In this document: piece by piece, positions 37,574 to 46,732 of the stretch
Numbering within the stretch: position 1 is the first letter of the stretch
Layout of the letters: every line of letters begins with the position of its first letter
NCBI RefSeq assembly: GCF_002288005.1
Contig: NZ_CP016771.1
Coordinates: forward strand, 558,001-622,000
DNA: 64,000 nt
From: Candidatus Nanopelagicus hibericus
Lineage (GTDB): Bacteria > Actinomycetota > Actinomycetes > Nanopelagicales > Nanopelagicaceae
Direction of reading: 5' to 3'
Translations under genes and position numbers: made by a program
Notes under the pieces: model-generated
Databases searched by the model: none
What the model was told of the DNA's origin: nothing
What the model saw: the letters and a program-made list of their open reading frames with translations, nothing else

Positions 37574-38515
37574 TTAGTTAATTGAAACTTCATTTAGCAC
37601 TTGTCGCATCGTCTCTGGCAAGCTGATTTGTTCGACAGTTAAAATCCCTCGCAATTGAGCGCCAGTTCTGGCGCCGATTAAAGCACTAGTAACGCCGGGT
37701 GCATCTCTCACCCATGCAAGTGCAACCTCAAGAGGTGAATAACCTAGTCCCTCGGCTACAACACATACGCATTCAACGATCTTTTTTGCTCGCTCCGATA
37801 AATATGGATCCACAAAATTTGCAAAGTGCGGAGAGGCACCTCTGGAGTCGGAGGGCACACCGCCACGATATTTGCCAGTTAGGACTCCACGCCCAAGTGG
37901 TGACCAAGCAAGAAATCCAAGATTTAGTGCACCAGTTGCTGGAATTACCTCATCTTCAGCTTTGCGATTTAATAAGGAGTATTCATTTTGTGCAGATGTA
38001 ATAGCTGCTTTACCAAATATCGGATTCTGTAATGTAGTAGCACGTGCTAATTGCCATCCATTAAAGTTACACACACTTACATAACGTACTTTCCCAGAAC
38101 TAGTTGCATAATCTAAAGCGGATAGTGTTTCCTCCAGTGGGGTAGTTGCATCCCAGTGATGTATCTGCCAAAGGTCAATATAATCGATGTTTAATCGGGA
38201 TAATGATTTATCAAGATCTGAGATTAATTCATTGCGAGAGTTGTTTACCTGCCTGTTGCCATCTTTAAATGAAACACCGGCTTTAGTGGCAATAAACAAC
38301 TGGTCTCGTTTAACCAATGCGCCAATGAAACCACCTAAAACACGTTCGGCATCGCCATCGCCATAAACTGCCGCAGTATCAATTAGATTTCCGCCAGCTT
38401 CAACAAACTCCTGTAACTGCTGCGCAGCCTCATTCTCATCGGTGTCTCTGCCCCATGTCATTGTGCCAAGACCAAGACGGGAGATTGATACTCCACCTAA
38501 TTTGCGGCGTTCCAT
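37574..38515 (-). CDS. aldo/keto reductase
   Basis: A 313-residue TIM-barrel oxidoreductase. The catalytic tetrad positions are visible: Asp in GNLIDTAAVYGDGDAERVLG (also the Tyr), Lys in IATKAGV and His in LWQIHHWD. The late IGARTGAQLRG supplies the NADPH phosphate-binding region. Substrates of this family are carbonyl compounds, and nothing nearby narrows this one down. It is divergent from the phosphomutase gene, and both have a TAACCT hexamer. Confidence 0.92.
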   Translation of the reverse strand: MERRKLGGVSISRLGLGTMTWGRDTDENEAAQQLQEFVEAGGNLIDTAAVYGDGDAERVLGGFIGALVKRDQLFIATKAGVSFKDGNRQVNNSRNELISDLDKSLSRLNIDYIDLWQIHHWDATTPLEETLSALDYATSSGKVRYVSVCNFNGWQLARATTLQNPIFGKAAITSAQNEYSLLNRKAEDEVIPATGALNLGFLAWSPLGRGVLTGKYRGGVPSDSRGASPHFANFVDPYLSERAKKIVECVCVVAEGLGYSPLEVALAWVRDAPGVTSALIGARTGAQLRGILTVEQISLPETMRQVLNEVSIN

Positions 38516-38522
38516 GGCTGGC

Positions 38523-38528
38523 AGGTTA
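38523..38528 (-). promoter_or_regulatory. -10 hexamer (TAACCT) of the aldo/keto reductase gene
   Basis: On the minus strand TAACCT is followed by seven bases and the ATG, the leaderless spacing. The divergent gene has the same hexamer on the other strand 25 bases away. Confidence 0.4.
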
Positions 38529-38552
38529 GCAACAAGAGGTAGAAAAGATCGG

Positions 38553-38558
38553 TAACCT
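38553..38558 (+). promoter_or_regulatory. -10 hexamer (TAACCT) of the phosphomutase gene
   Basis: TAACCT ends six bases before the ATG at 38565. It would drive the four-gene run ending in mshC as a leaderless mRNA. Confidence 0.45.
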
Positions 38559-38564
38559 TGCCAA

Positions 38565-39239
38565 ATGCCGATCCTCTATCTTCTGCGTCATGGCCAATCC
38601 GTGGCCAACTTGAAAGGGATATTGGCAGGCCAAGACGATACGGTGGCATTATCAAAAGTTGGCCAAAAACAAGCAAACTCGCTGACTTCCTACCTGGGAA
38701 GCATTAAGTTCGAAAAAGTTTTCTGTAGCCCACTCAAACGCTGTCTTCAAACTATTGACCCCTTCATGATCAGCAATCCAAAAATGAAGTTTGAATTTGA
38801 ACCGCGGATTATTGAAATGGATTATGGCCTTTGGTCTGGTCGAAAATTGGCCACTCTGGCTCGAGATCGTCGCTGGAAAACTGTTCAAACAAAGCCTTCT
38901 GCATTCACCTTTCCGCAAGGGGAGAGCTTCAAGGGAATGCGAAAGCGCGTTCAATCGGTATTAGATGACTTATCAACTCAAAAAGGTCCATTTTTACTAG
39001 TAACTCATGGCGACATTATTAAGATGTTTATTGCCACCTGCCTTGACTTACCTATCGATAGATTTCAAAGTTTTATAGCCGAACCAGCCTCAATCACCAC
39101 TATTAGCCTTGGAAATAAACGTAATACGATTTTGCAAATGAATTATAAATTAACTCCAACTGATCTGACTGGGTTCAAAGCAAATCACCTTGGTGGTGGC
39201 AATTCTCTTAAGAATCTTAAAAAATGGTGGCAGAAGTAG
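38565..39239 (+). CDS. histidine phosphatase-superfamily protein (MSMEG_4193 type)
   Basis: A 224-residue phosphoglycerate mutase-like protein. The catalytic histidine motif is LLRHGQSVAN near residue 8, with the supporting RCLQTIDP and FLLVTHGDIIKM (second His). It belongs to the group commonly annotated MSMEG_4193 family phosphomutase, which is conserved with the next two genes in actinobacteria. The substrate is unknown. It overlaps DUF3090 by 16 nt. Confidence 0.88.
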   Translation: MPILYLLRHGQSVANLKGILAGQDDTVALSKVGQKQANSLTSYLGSIKFEKVFCSPLKRCLQTIDPFMISNPKMKFEFEPRIIEMDYGLWSGRKLATLARDRRWKTVQTKPSAFTFPQGESFKGMRKRVQSVLDDLSTQKGPFLLVTHGDIIKMFIATCLDLPIDRFQSFIAEPASITTISLGNKRNTILQMNYKLTPTDLTGFKANHLGGGNSLKNLKKWWQK

Positions 39240-39778
39240 TGCCAAGGATTGTCTATCGCCACCAGCCGGCCACACGATTTATTGTCAGCGCAATAGGCGA
39301 ACCGGGTCAGCGCCAATTTTTCCTACAAATTAAGTCAGAAGTTGGAATCAATGCTGTAACTCTTGAGAAAACTCAGGTTATGGCACTAACTGAAAGATTT
39401 GAAGAGCTGATAAGAGAACTTCGTCGTGGAAAAATGGCCTCGTTAGATGAAATTAATCTGACGCCAACTGAGGATAACGATCCTATGGAGCTACCCATTG
39501 AAGAGGATTTTAGGGTTGGTGTAATCAGTATTAGCTGGGAAGAGAATTTAGTCGTGGTAAATATTCAGGCAGCCACCGAGGATGATGAACTAATTTTAGA
39601 TGATGTTGATTTTGGTCCAGACTTGATAATTGCCACGCTCAGAATTAATCAGATCAGGGGTTTTTGTGAAAGAGCCAAACGAATAGTAAATGCTGGCAGA
39701 GCTGCTTGCCCATTTTGCGCACTACCAGTAGATCCACTTGGTCACCTTTGTCCTAGGGCAAATGGATATCGCAGATGA
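39224..39778 (+). CDS. DUF3090 family protein
   Basis: A 184-residue protein of unknown function. It opens VPRIVYRHQPATRFIVSAIGEPGQRQFFLQ, typical of the family, and ends with a conserved CPFC...HLCPRANG segment, likely a metal-binding three-cysteine knuckle plus His. A GTG close to 39238 is a possible shorter start. It is coupled to SCO1664 by a 4-nt overlap, and the three proteins probably work together. Confidence 0.85.
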   Translation: MVAEVVPRIVYRHQPATRFIVSAIGEPGQRQFFLQIKSEVGINAVTLEKTQVMALTERFEELIRELRRGKMASLDEINLTPTEDNDPMELPIEEDFRVGVISISWEENLVVVNIQAATEDDELILDDVDFGPDLIIATLRINQIRGFCERAKRIVNAGRAACPFCALPVDPLGHLCPRANGYRR

Positions 39779-40470
39779 GAGCAACTTTGGATTTGATAAC
39801 AAATGGCGAGATGGTTGTGGTTGGCCGATTAGTTGATGCATCAAATGCCACATTATTAGCCCAGATCAAAGATTCTGATCCGAAAATTCAAGTGATATAT
39901 AAACCAGTAGCGGGTGAGCGTCCATTGTGGGATTTTCCAGATGGCAGTTTAGCTCATCGGGAGTATGCAGCTTTTTTATTAAGCGATCTTGGTAATTTTA
40001 ACTTGGTGCCTTTTACTGTGTTACGAAATGGTCCATTTGGTTTCGGAATGGTGCAGGAGTGGGTAGAGGTAGACGAAAATATTGATGTGGTTGATTACGG
40101 GCAGGGTACAGATAGTCAACTTCGTAGAATGGCATTATTTGATGCAATCATAAATAATACCGATCGAAAATTTGGTCATTTATTGATTAATAATGAAGGC
40201 TCCCTTAAAGGCTGTGACCATGGTGTTTGCTTCCATAGCGAAGACAAATTGCGCACAGTGATCTGGCAATTTGCAGAGCAGCCCTTTACAGAGGATGAAT
40301 TTGAATTATTAAATGCACTAGCTCTGCTGGATCTAGATTCACATTTTGCGCCATATCTCACTGGCCAGGAGATTTCGGCACTAAAATCTCGCATCGATGG
40401 ATTGAAGGCTTTGGGGAAGTTTCCATTACCTAGTGCAGAGTGGCCTGCAGTGCCTTGGCCTCCGGTCTAA
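39775..40470 (+). CDS. SCO1664 family protein, kinase-like
   Basis: A 231-residue protein of a family found beside DUF3090 in actinobacteria. The block RRMALFDAIINNTDRKFGHLL contains an NxDRK motif, and a DHG follows at CDHGVCFHS. That pattern resembles the catalytic loop and metal-binding motif of HipA/PI3K-type kinases. K-P-V-A-G-E near the N-terminus could be the ATP-binding lysine. The kinase idea is inference from motif shape; no substrate is known. Confidence 0.82.
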   Translation: MRATLDLITNGEMVVVGRLVDASNATLLAQIKDSDPKIQVIYKPVAGERPLWDFPDGSLAHREYAAFLLSDLGNFNLVPFTVLRNGPFGFGMVQEWVEVDENIDVVDYGQGTDSQLRRMALFDAIINNTDRKFGHLLINNEGSLKGCDHGVCFHSEDKLRTVIWQFAEQPFTEDEFELLNALALLDLDSHFAPYLTGQEISALKSRIDGLKALGKFPLPSAEWPAVPWPPV

Positions 40471-40486
40471 TGCGAGATAATTAGAT

Positions 40487-41710
40487 ATGAATAGTTGGCC
40501 TCGTAACTCCCTGCCAATTTTTACTGGTTTCAAATTCCCAGCCTTAAACCTCTTTGATTCAAATAAAGGCTTAGTCACCATATCTGCCCCCAGTGAATTT
40601 CGAATGTATGTATGTGGGATAACACCATACGATGCAACTCATCTAGGTCACGCTGCAACCTATCTTGCATTTGATTTGATAAATCGGTATCAAATTTTTG
40701 CTGGAGCTAAGGTCAATTTTATTGAAAATGTTACCGATATTGATGATCCATTGCTGGAACGAGCAAGGCGAGATAATTCAAGCTGGCGCAACCTGGCTGA
40801 TACTCAAACCGAATTATTTAAATCAGACATGTCAGCTTTACGAATACTTCCACCAACAAATTTGGTGAAGGTTACTGAATCAATTCCTGTCATCGAGGGG
40901 TTTATCAAGAGATTGGATAAGAATGGATATTTGTATCAAATATCCGGTGATCACTACTTTTCGGTCGAGAAATTTCTATCTGGTTTACCAATTCCAGCCG
41001 ACGACGCCATAAGAATATTCGCTGAACGTGGTGGTGATCCAAATCGTAAAGAAAAAAGGCATCCATTGGACCCATTGGTGTGGAGTGCTAATACCGCTGG
41101 TGAACCAGGTTGGGAAAGCAGTTTTGGCTATGGTCGACCAGGTTGGCATGTTGAATGCACAGCAATTGCTTGTCACTATTTAGATAAGGATTCAAATGAT
41201 CCAATATTGCACCTGCAAGGTGGTGGATCTGATTTGATATTTCCACATCATTTCATGAGTGCCCAAATCGTAAAAGCTGCTTACGGAAGAGAGTTTGCGA
41301 AGTATTTCATTCACGCAGCCATGATTGGTTTTGATGGTGAAAAAATGAGTAAATCCAAGGGAAACTTGGTTTTTGTTTCGAAATTGCTCAGCGCTGGCAC
41401 AGATCCAATGTTGATTCGGTGGGCCCTGCTGCAAGGTCATTATCAACAGGATCGCGAATGGAATGAAGATTTGCTGCAAGAGTCCAAAATGCAAATTGAA
41501 ACTGTTCGAAAATCCCTTGCACGCAGTGAGGTTTGTGACGCAGAGAATTTGATTAATGGGATCATCAATGACCTCGCAAATAACCTCGATACCCCATCTG
41601 CCTTAAAGCGATTGATATCTTGGTCTGAGCAATCCATAAATTCTGGTTCAGTTAATCAAAGTGGCTTAGTATCTCGTGGCATCGATTCATTGTTAGGTTT
41701 AGCACTATAA
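40487..41710 (+). CDS. mshC: mycothiol ligase (cysteine:GlcN-inositol ligase MshC)
   Basis: MshC links cysteine to glucosaminyl-inositol in mycothiol synthesis. It resembles cysteinyl-tRNA synthetase without the tRNA-binding tail. YVCGITPYDATHLGHAATY carries the zinc cysteine and the HIGH-like motif. GWHVECTAIACHYL is the second zinc region, and KMSKSKGN is the ATP loop. The 407-residue length and the ITPYDATHLGHA form set it apart from CysS. It indicates that the organism makes mycothiol, a marker of actinomycetes. Confidence 0.95.
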   Translation: MNSWPRNSLPIFTGFKFPALNLFDSNKGLVTISAPSEFRMYVCGITPYDATHLGHAATYLAFDLINRYQIFAGAKVNFIENVTDIDDPLLERARRDNSSWRNLADTQTELFKSDMSALRILPPTNLVKVTESIPVIEGFIKRLDKNGYLYQISGDHYFSVEKFLSGLPIPADDAIRIFAERGGDPNRKEKRHPLDPLVWSANTAGEPGWESSFGYGRPGWHVECTAIACHYLDKDSNDPILHLQGGGSDLIFPHHFMSAQIVKAAYGREFAKYFIHAAMIGFDGEKMSKSKGNLVFVSKLLSAGTDPMLIRWALLQGHYQQDREWNEDLLQESKMQIETVRKSLARSEVCDAENLINGIINDLANNLDTPSALKRLISWSEQSINSGSVNQSGLVSRGIDSLLGLAL

Positions 41711-41738
41711 ATCAATGATTTAGCCTGATTAATTGCAG

Positions 41739-41744
41739 TAAACT
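41739..41744 (+). promoter_or_regulatory. -10 hexamer (TAAACT) of metH
   Basis: TAAACT ends seven bases before the metH ATG, giving near-leaderless spacing. The gap to mshC is only 41 nt, so no cobalamin riboswitch fits here. Confidence 0.4.
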
Positions 41745-41751
41745 AAGCCAA

Positions 41752-44700
41752 ATGAATTCTCTGCGAAATGCACTATCTAAGCGTGTAGTAATAGCAGATG
41801 GCGCTATGGGAACAATGTTGCAAGCCCAAAATCCCAGCTTGGCGGATTTTCAAAATCATGAAGGATGCAATGAGATTCTCAATGTCACAAGGCCTGATAT
41901 CGTGAAATTGGTTCACAGCAAATATCTGGAGGTTGGTGTTGATGCGATTGAAACCAATACATTTGGCGCAAATTTTGCCAATCTAGCTGAGTATGGAATT
42001 GAAGATCGGATATACGAATTGGCATTGGCTGGGGCAAAGATAGCCAGAGAGGTTGCGGACCAATTTTCTACAAAGGATAAACCAAGGTGGGTACTAGGTT
42101 CCCTTGGTCCCGGGACAAAACTGCCAACATTGGGACATACAACTTATGACTTATTAAAGGATGCTTATAAGACTGCCTCAGATGGTTTGATAAAAGGTGG
42201 TTGCGATGCACTTTTAATCGAAACTACTCAAGACTTACTGCAAGCTAAAGCTGCTACAAATGGTGCGCGAACCGCCATAGCAGAATCTAAAAAGGATATT
42301 GTGCTTATTGCGCAGGTGACAATTGAAACCAATGGCACGATGTTGATGGGCTCTGAAATTGGAGCCGCGTTAAATGCACTAGAACCAATTGGCATTGATC
42401 TAATTGGATTAAATTGCGCCACTGGTCCAGCAGAGATGAGTGAACATCTTCGAGTTTTAAGTAAAGGTGCTTCGATTGGTTTGTCCGTAATGCCTAATGC
42501 CGGCTTGCCAATTCTCGGCGATGGTGGTGCTCACTATCCGTTGACCCCGTCTGAATTAGCTAAATCGCTGAAGCAATTTGTTACTGATTATAAAGTAAAT
42601 TTAATTGGTGGCTGTTGTGGGACAACTCCAGAGCATATGAAAGCAGTAGTAGAGGCGGTAAATGGATTGGCGTTGATAGAGCGTGAGATCAATCAAGAAT
42701 TTGGTGCATCATCTTTGTATCAGTTTGCGCCATTTCGACAACAAAATACCTATCTTTCTATTGGAGAACGAACAAATGCCAATGGATCTCGCGCATTCAA
42801 AGATGCATTGCTCGCCGAAGATTGGCAAAGTTGTGTTGAAATAGCTAGAGATCAGATTAGAGATGGAGCGCATATGCTCGATCTGTCAGTTGATTACGTT
42901 GGTCGAGACGGCGTGGCAGATATGAAGGAACTGGCATTCCGTTTTGCTACTACTTCGACGCTACCAATTGTTTTGGATTCAACCGAGCCAGCAGTATTGG
43001 AGGCGGGACTAAAACAGCTTGGTGGGCGTTCAGTGATTAACTCTGTAAATTATGAGGATGGTGATGGCCCTACATCAAGATTTGCACGAATTATGCCCTT
43101 GGTTGTTGAACATGGTGCCGCGGTAATTGCGTTAACAATTGACGAAGAAGGACAGGCACGAGATGCAGAGTGGAAACTGAAAGTAGCACGTCGTTTGATT
43201 AATGATCTTACAAAAAAATGGGGGATGCGAGTTGAAGATATTTTGATTGATTGCCTCACTTTCCCGATCGCAACCGGCCAGGAAGAAACTAGGCGTGATG
43301 GCCTACAAACTATCGAGGCAATAAAGAGATTGAAGGCGGAGTTCCCAGCGGTTCAAACAACCTTAGGAGTGAGCAATGTTTCCTTCGGTTTAAATCCTGC
43401 CGCAAGAACTGTGCTTAACTCAGTATTTTTGGCTGAAGCGGTAAAAAATGGTTTGGACTCTGCAATAGTTCACCCCTCCAAAATAACTCCAATAAACAGA
43501 ATTCCCCAAGAACAACTTGAAGTTGCACTTGATCTCATTTATGACCGCCGAAAAACAGATGAGTCTGGTAACACTACCTATGATCCGCTAACGAAGTTTT
43601 TGGATTTATTTGCAAATGTGCAAGTAACGACTACTAAAGAAAGCCGAGCTGCTGAATTGGCGGCCCTGCCGATGCAGGAGAGATTGCAACGCAGAATCAT
43701 AGATGGTGAAAAAGTGGGCCTAGATGAAGATTTAAAAACTGCCATGGAATCAGGTTTGACTGCGCTGGTAATTATTAATGATTATTTGCTCGCAGGCATG
43801 AAGACGGTCGGTGAGTTATTCGGGAAAGGTGAGATGCAACTGCCCTTTGTTTTGCAGTCAGCTGAGGTAATGAAATCCGCAGTAGCTTTTCTAGAACCTT
43901 TCATTGAGAAAACAGATGATCAGGGTAGAGGCAAAATATTGCTTGCTACAGTCAAAGGAGATGTTCATGATATTGGAAAGAATCTAGTAGATATTATTTT
44001 GTCCAATAATGGATATGAAACTGTTAATATCGGTATTAAGCAGACAGTAAATCAGATCATTGATGCAGCTAATGAAAATAGCGTTGATGTAATTGGTATG
44101 TCTGGTCTTTTGGTTAAATCAACGGTTATCATGAAGGAAAATCTTCAGGAATTGGATTCCAGAGGACTAGGTAGTAAGTGGCCAGTGGTTTTAGGTGGAG
44201 CGGCACTCACCCGCTCCTTTGTTGAGCAGGATTTAAGTGAACAATTTAGTGGCACTGTTCGATACGCCAAAGATGCTTTTGAAGGATTGAAGTTAATGGA
44301 AACATTAATGGGAATTAAGCGGGGGGTACCTGGCGCTACCTTGCCACCATTAAAACCAAGAAGAACCGCCAAAACTAATCGTGATCAATCAGATTCTATA
44401 GATATTAAGCGCAGTGATGTCTCAGCGAGTAATCCGATTCCTGCTGCACCATTTTTGGGTTCTAGAGTTGTAAAGGGCATTGCACTTGCTGATTATGTTG
44501 GCATGTTAGATGAGCGAGCACTTTTTCTTGGCCAATGGGGTTTGAAGGGCGAAGATTTTGAAACTATGGCAAATGATAAAGGCCGCCCTCAGCTTAGATC
44601 CCTAATCAATGATGTTCAGTCAAAAGGATGGCTTAATGCTGCGGTTGTATACGGATATTACCCTTGTTACAGCGAAAATAATGATTTAGTAATTTTGCAT

Positions 44701-45225
44701 CATGAGGGCGAATTGAAAGGTAAGGAGCGGGTAAGGTTCACTTTTCCTCGACAAAGTCGAGATCGCAGGTTGTGTTTAGCGGATTTCTTTCGTAATAAGG
44801 ATTCGGGAGAAGTTGATGTTGTGAGTTTTCAAATAATCACAATGGGCCAGTCAATTAGTGAAGCGATAAATAAGTTGTTTAAAGAGAATCTCTATCGAGA
44901 GTATCTAGAGTTACACGGTCTTTCTGTTCAATTAACCGAGTCGTTAACCGAACATTGGCATGCTAGAACTCGAGAAGAGCTTGCAATAAATCAAGCCGAT
45001 TCGAAAGATTTGAAAGAGATTTTCGATCAAGGTTATCAAGGTTCTAGGTACTCTTTTGGCTACCCAGCTTGTCCAGATCTTGAGCAACAGGTTCAACTAT
45101 GTGACTTATTGGAACCGGCAAGAATTGGTGTTTCTCTCTCTGAAGAGTTCCAACTACATCCAGAGCAATCAACCTCCTCCATCGTCTTACACCACCCAGA
45201 AGCTAAGTACTTCAACGCCTCATGA
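41752..45225 (+). CDS. metH: cobalamin-dependent methionine synthase
   Basis: MetH transfers a methyl group from methyl-tetrahydrofolate to homocysteine through cobalamin. The four modules are visible in 1157 residues. The homocysteine-binding domain (1-310) has zinc cysteines in LNCATGP and GGCCGTTPEH. The folate domain has IGERTNANGSRAF. The B12 domain has DVHDIGKNLVDIIL near residue 737, with the cobalt-coordinating His. The C-terminal reactivation domain has AVVYGYYPCYSENND. It is somewhat shorter than the E. coli enzyme. The organism must obtain cobalamin. Its stop overlaps the HAD gene. Confidence 0.96.
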   Translation: MNSLRNALSKRVVIADGAMGTMLQAQNPSLADFQNHEGCNEILNVTRPDIVKLVHSKYLEVGVDAIETNTFGANFANLAEYGIEDRIYELALAGAKIAREVADQFSTKDKPRWVLGSLGPGTKLPTLGHTTYDLLKDAYKTASDGLIKGGCDALLIETTQDLLQAKAATNGARTAIAESKKDIVLIAQVTIETNGTMLMGSEIGAALNALEPIGIDLIGLNCATGPAEMSEHLRVLSKGASIGLSVMPNAGLPILGDGGAHYPLTPSELAKSLKQFVTDYKVNLIGGCCGTTPEHMKAVVEAVNGLALIEREINQEFGASSLYQFAPFRQQNTYLSIGERTNANGSRAFKDALLAEDWQSCVEIARDQIRDGAHMLDLSVDYVGRDGVADMKELAFRFATTSTLPIVLDSTEPAVLEAGLKQLGGRSVINSVNYEDGDGPTSRFARIMPLVVEHGAAVIALTIDEEGQARDAEWKLKVARRLINDLTKKWGMRVEDILIDCLTFPIATGQEETRRDGLQTIEAIKRLKAEFPAVQTTLGVSNVSFGLNPAARTVLNSVFLAEAVKNGLDSAIVHPSKITPINRIPQEQLEVALDLIYDRRKTDESGNTTYDPLTKFLDLFANVQVTTTKESRAAELAALPMQERLQRRIIDGEKVGLDEDLKTAMESGLTALVIINDYLLAGMKTVGELFGKGEMQLPFVLQSAEVMKSAVAFLEPFIEKTDDQGRGKILLATVKGDVHDIGKNLVDIILSNNGYETVNIGIKQTVNQIIDAANENSVDVIGMSGLLVKSTVIMKENLQELDSRGLGSKWPVVLGGAALTRSFVEQDLSEQFSGTVRYAKDAFEGLKLMETLMGIKRGVPGATLPPLKPRRTAKTNRDQSDSIDIKRSDVSASNPIPAAPFLGSRVVKGIALADYVGMLDERALFLGQWGLKGEDFETMANDKGRPQLRSLINDVQSKGWLNAAVVYGYYPCYSENNDLVILHHEGELKGKERVRFTFPRQSRDRRLCLADFFRNKDSGEVDVVSFQIITMGQSISEAINKLFKENLYREYLELHGLSVQLTESLTEHWHARTREELAINQADSKDLKEIFDQGYQGSRYSFGYPACPDLEQQVQLCDLLEPARIGVSLSEEFQLHPEQSTSSIVLHHPEAKYFNAS

Positions 45226-45890
45226 GTGCAATTCTTTTTGATATGGATGGCACACTTATTGATTCTGAACCCATTTGGTTAGAGGCTGAAATTGAGGTTA
45301 TGGCTGAGGTTGGTTGTAAATGGGACCAAGATGATCAAATCAATTGTTTAGGCGGCCCGATGGACCGAACTGAAAAATACATGCAGGAACGAAGTAAAAA
45401 TGTGAAACCATATGGATATTTTGGAACAAGGCTTGAAGAGGTAATGGAGATTAAACTTGCTGAAAAATTGGAATTATTGCCCAATGCCTTAAATCTACTA
45501 ATTCAGTGTCAAAATCTTTCGATTCCGACAGCGCTGGTAACTGCTAGTACCGGCAGGTTAATGAGATCAGTGCTAACTAGATTTCCTAAAGATATTTTCG
45601 GCGCAACCATCTCATGCGATGATGTGGTTAAAACTAAACCTGATCCTGCGCCATATTTATTTGCCGCAGAGAGATTAGCAGTTGATATTACTCAATGCGT
45701 GGTATTTGAAGATTCATTAACTGGCGTTGAATCTGCATTGCGATCTGGGGCACAGGTGGTGGGGATTCCACATCTGGTCACAATGCCATCTGACCCAAAG
45801 CTAAGAGTCATTGATTCACTTGCTCAGATTGACATCCAACAGATAATTTCTTGGTACCCCAACTTAAACAGTAAAGTCGTATCCAAATGA
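45222..45890 (+). CDS. HAD-superfamily hydrolase
   Basis: A 222-residue HAD phosphatase of the beta-phosphoglucomutase-like type. Motif I is ILFDMDGTLIDSEPIW, motif II VTASTGRLM, motif III the lysine in KTKPDPAPYLFA, and motif IV VVFEDSLTGVESAL. The substrate cannot be deduced. It is overlapped by metH and trmI on either side, so it is co-expressed with both. HAD genes in the metH-trmI interval are common in actinobacteria. Confidence 0.9.
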   Translation: MSAILFDMDGTLIDSEPIWLEAEIEVMAEVGCKWDQDDQINCLGGPMDRTEKYMQERSKNVKPYGYFGTRLEEVMEIKLAEKLELLPNALNLLIQCQNLSIPTALVTASTGRLMRSVLTRFPKDIFGATISCDDVVKTKPDPAPYLFAAERLAVDITQCVVFEDSLTGVESALRSGAQVVGIPHLVTMPSDPKLRVIDSLAQIDIQQIISWYPNLNSKVVSK

Positions 45891-46732
45891 TGGACCGTAG
45901 TTTTAAAAATGGAGATCGAGTTCAGTTAACAGATTCAAAAGGAAAGCTTTATTCGTTAACTTTGAATCCAGGTTCGGAGTGGCACACACATAAGGGTGTA
46001 TTGAAACATGATGATCTGATTGGTTTACCTGAGGGATCAATCGTTGCAACAAGTGGTGAATTGAAATTCCAAGCTTTTAGACCACTCCTTGCAGATTATG
46101 TGCTTTCAATGCCCAGAGGTGCAACTATCGTTTATCCCAAAGATGCCGCGATGATAATTGGGATCGCAGATATTAAACCTGGAATTCGGGTTTTAGAGGC
46201 CGGTGTAGGTTCAGGTGCCTTAAGTATTTCAATCTTACGTGCTGTTGGTGAAAGTGGTCATTTACATTCTGTTGAAATTAGAGAAGATTTCGCCAAAATC
46301 TCTCAGGAAAATGTGCAGAATTACTTTGGCAACTTGCCTAAGAACTGGGTGTTAACAGTTGGAGCATTGCAGGAGCAAAAGCTAGACAATGATTATGATC
46401 GAGTGGTGCTAGACATGCTCTCACCCTGGGAGTGCGTGGAAACAGCGGCGCAGGCCTTGGTTCCCGGAGGAGTATTGATTTCTTATGTTGCTACTACAAC
46501 TCAATTGTCAAAAATAGCTGAAGCGATAAAAGAGAACGGAAATTTCACTGAACCAGAGTCCAGTGAAACGATTGTTCGTGGTTGGCATCATGAGGGTTTA
46601 GCGGTCAGGCCGCAGCATCGAATTATTGGTCACACAGGATTTTTGATTTTTACGAGACGAGTGGCATCTGGTGTTCCGGTCCTGCAACGCCGTCGCCGGC
46701 CATCAAAGGGTTCTTACGGAGTTATTGAGTAA
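45887..46732 (+). CDS. trmI: tRNA (adenine-58-N1)-methyltransferase TrmI
   Basis: TrmI methylates A58 in the T-loop of tRNA with SAM. The N-terminal small domain ends in YVLSMPRGATIVYPKDAAMIIG, the classic TrmI bridge. The SAM fold motif VLEAGVGSGALSISILRAVG follows, with the catalytic VLDMLSPWE. The 281-residue length is normal. In other actinobacteria the next genes are arc/mpa, dop, pup, prcBA and pafA; here the FKBP lipoprotein gene abuts on the opposite strand. Confidence 0.94.
   Translation: MMDRSFKNGDRVQLTDSKGKLYSLTLNPGSEWHTHKGVLKHDDLIGLPEGSIVATSGELKFQAFRPLLADYVLSMPRGATIVYPKDAAMIIGIADIKPGIRVLEAGVGSGALSISILRAVGESGHLHSVEIREDFAKISQENVQNYFGNLPKNWVLTVGALQEQKLDNDYDRVVLDMLSPWECVETAAQALVPGGVLISYVATTTQLSKIAEAIKENGNFTEPESSETIVRGWHHEGLAVRPQHRIIGHTGFLIFTRRVASGVPVLQRRRRPSKGSYGVIE

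Noticed and set aside
41711-41751. Possible cobalamin riboswitch before metH
   Set aside because: The gap is only 41 nt, far too short, and no B12-box-like sequence is seen.
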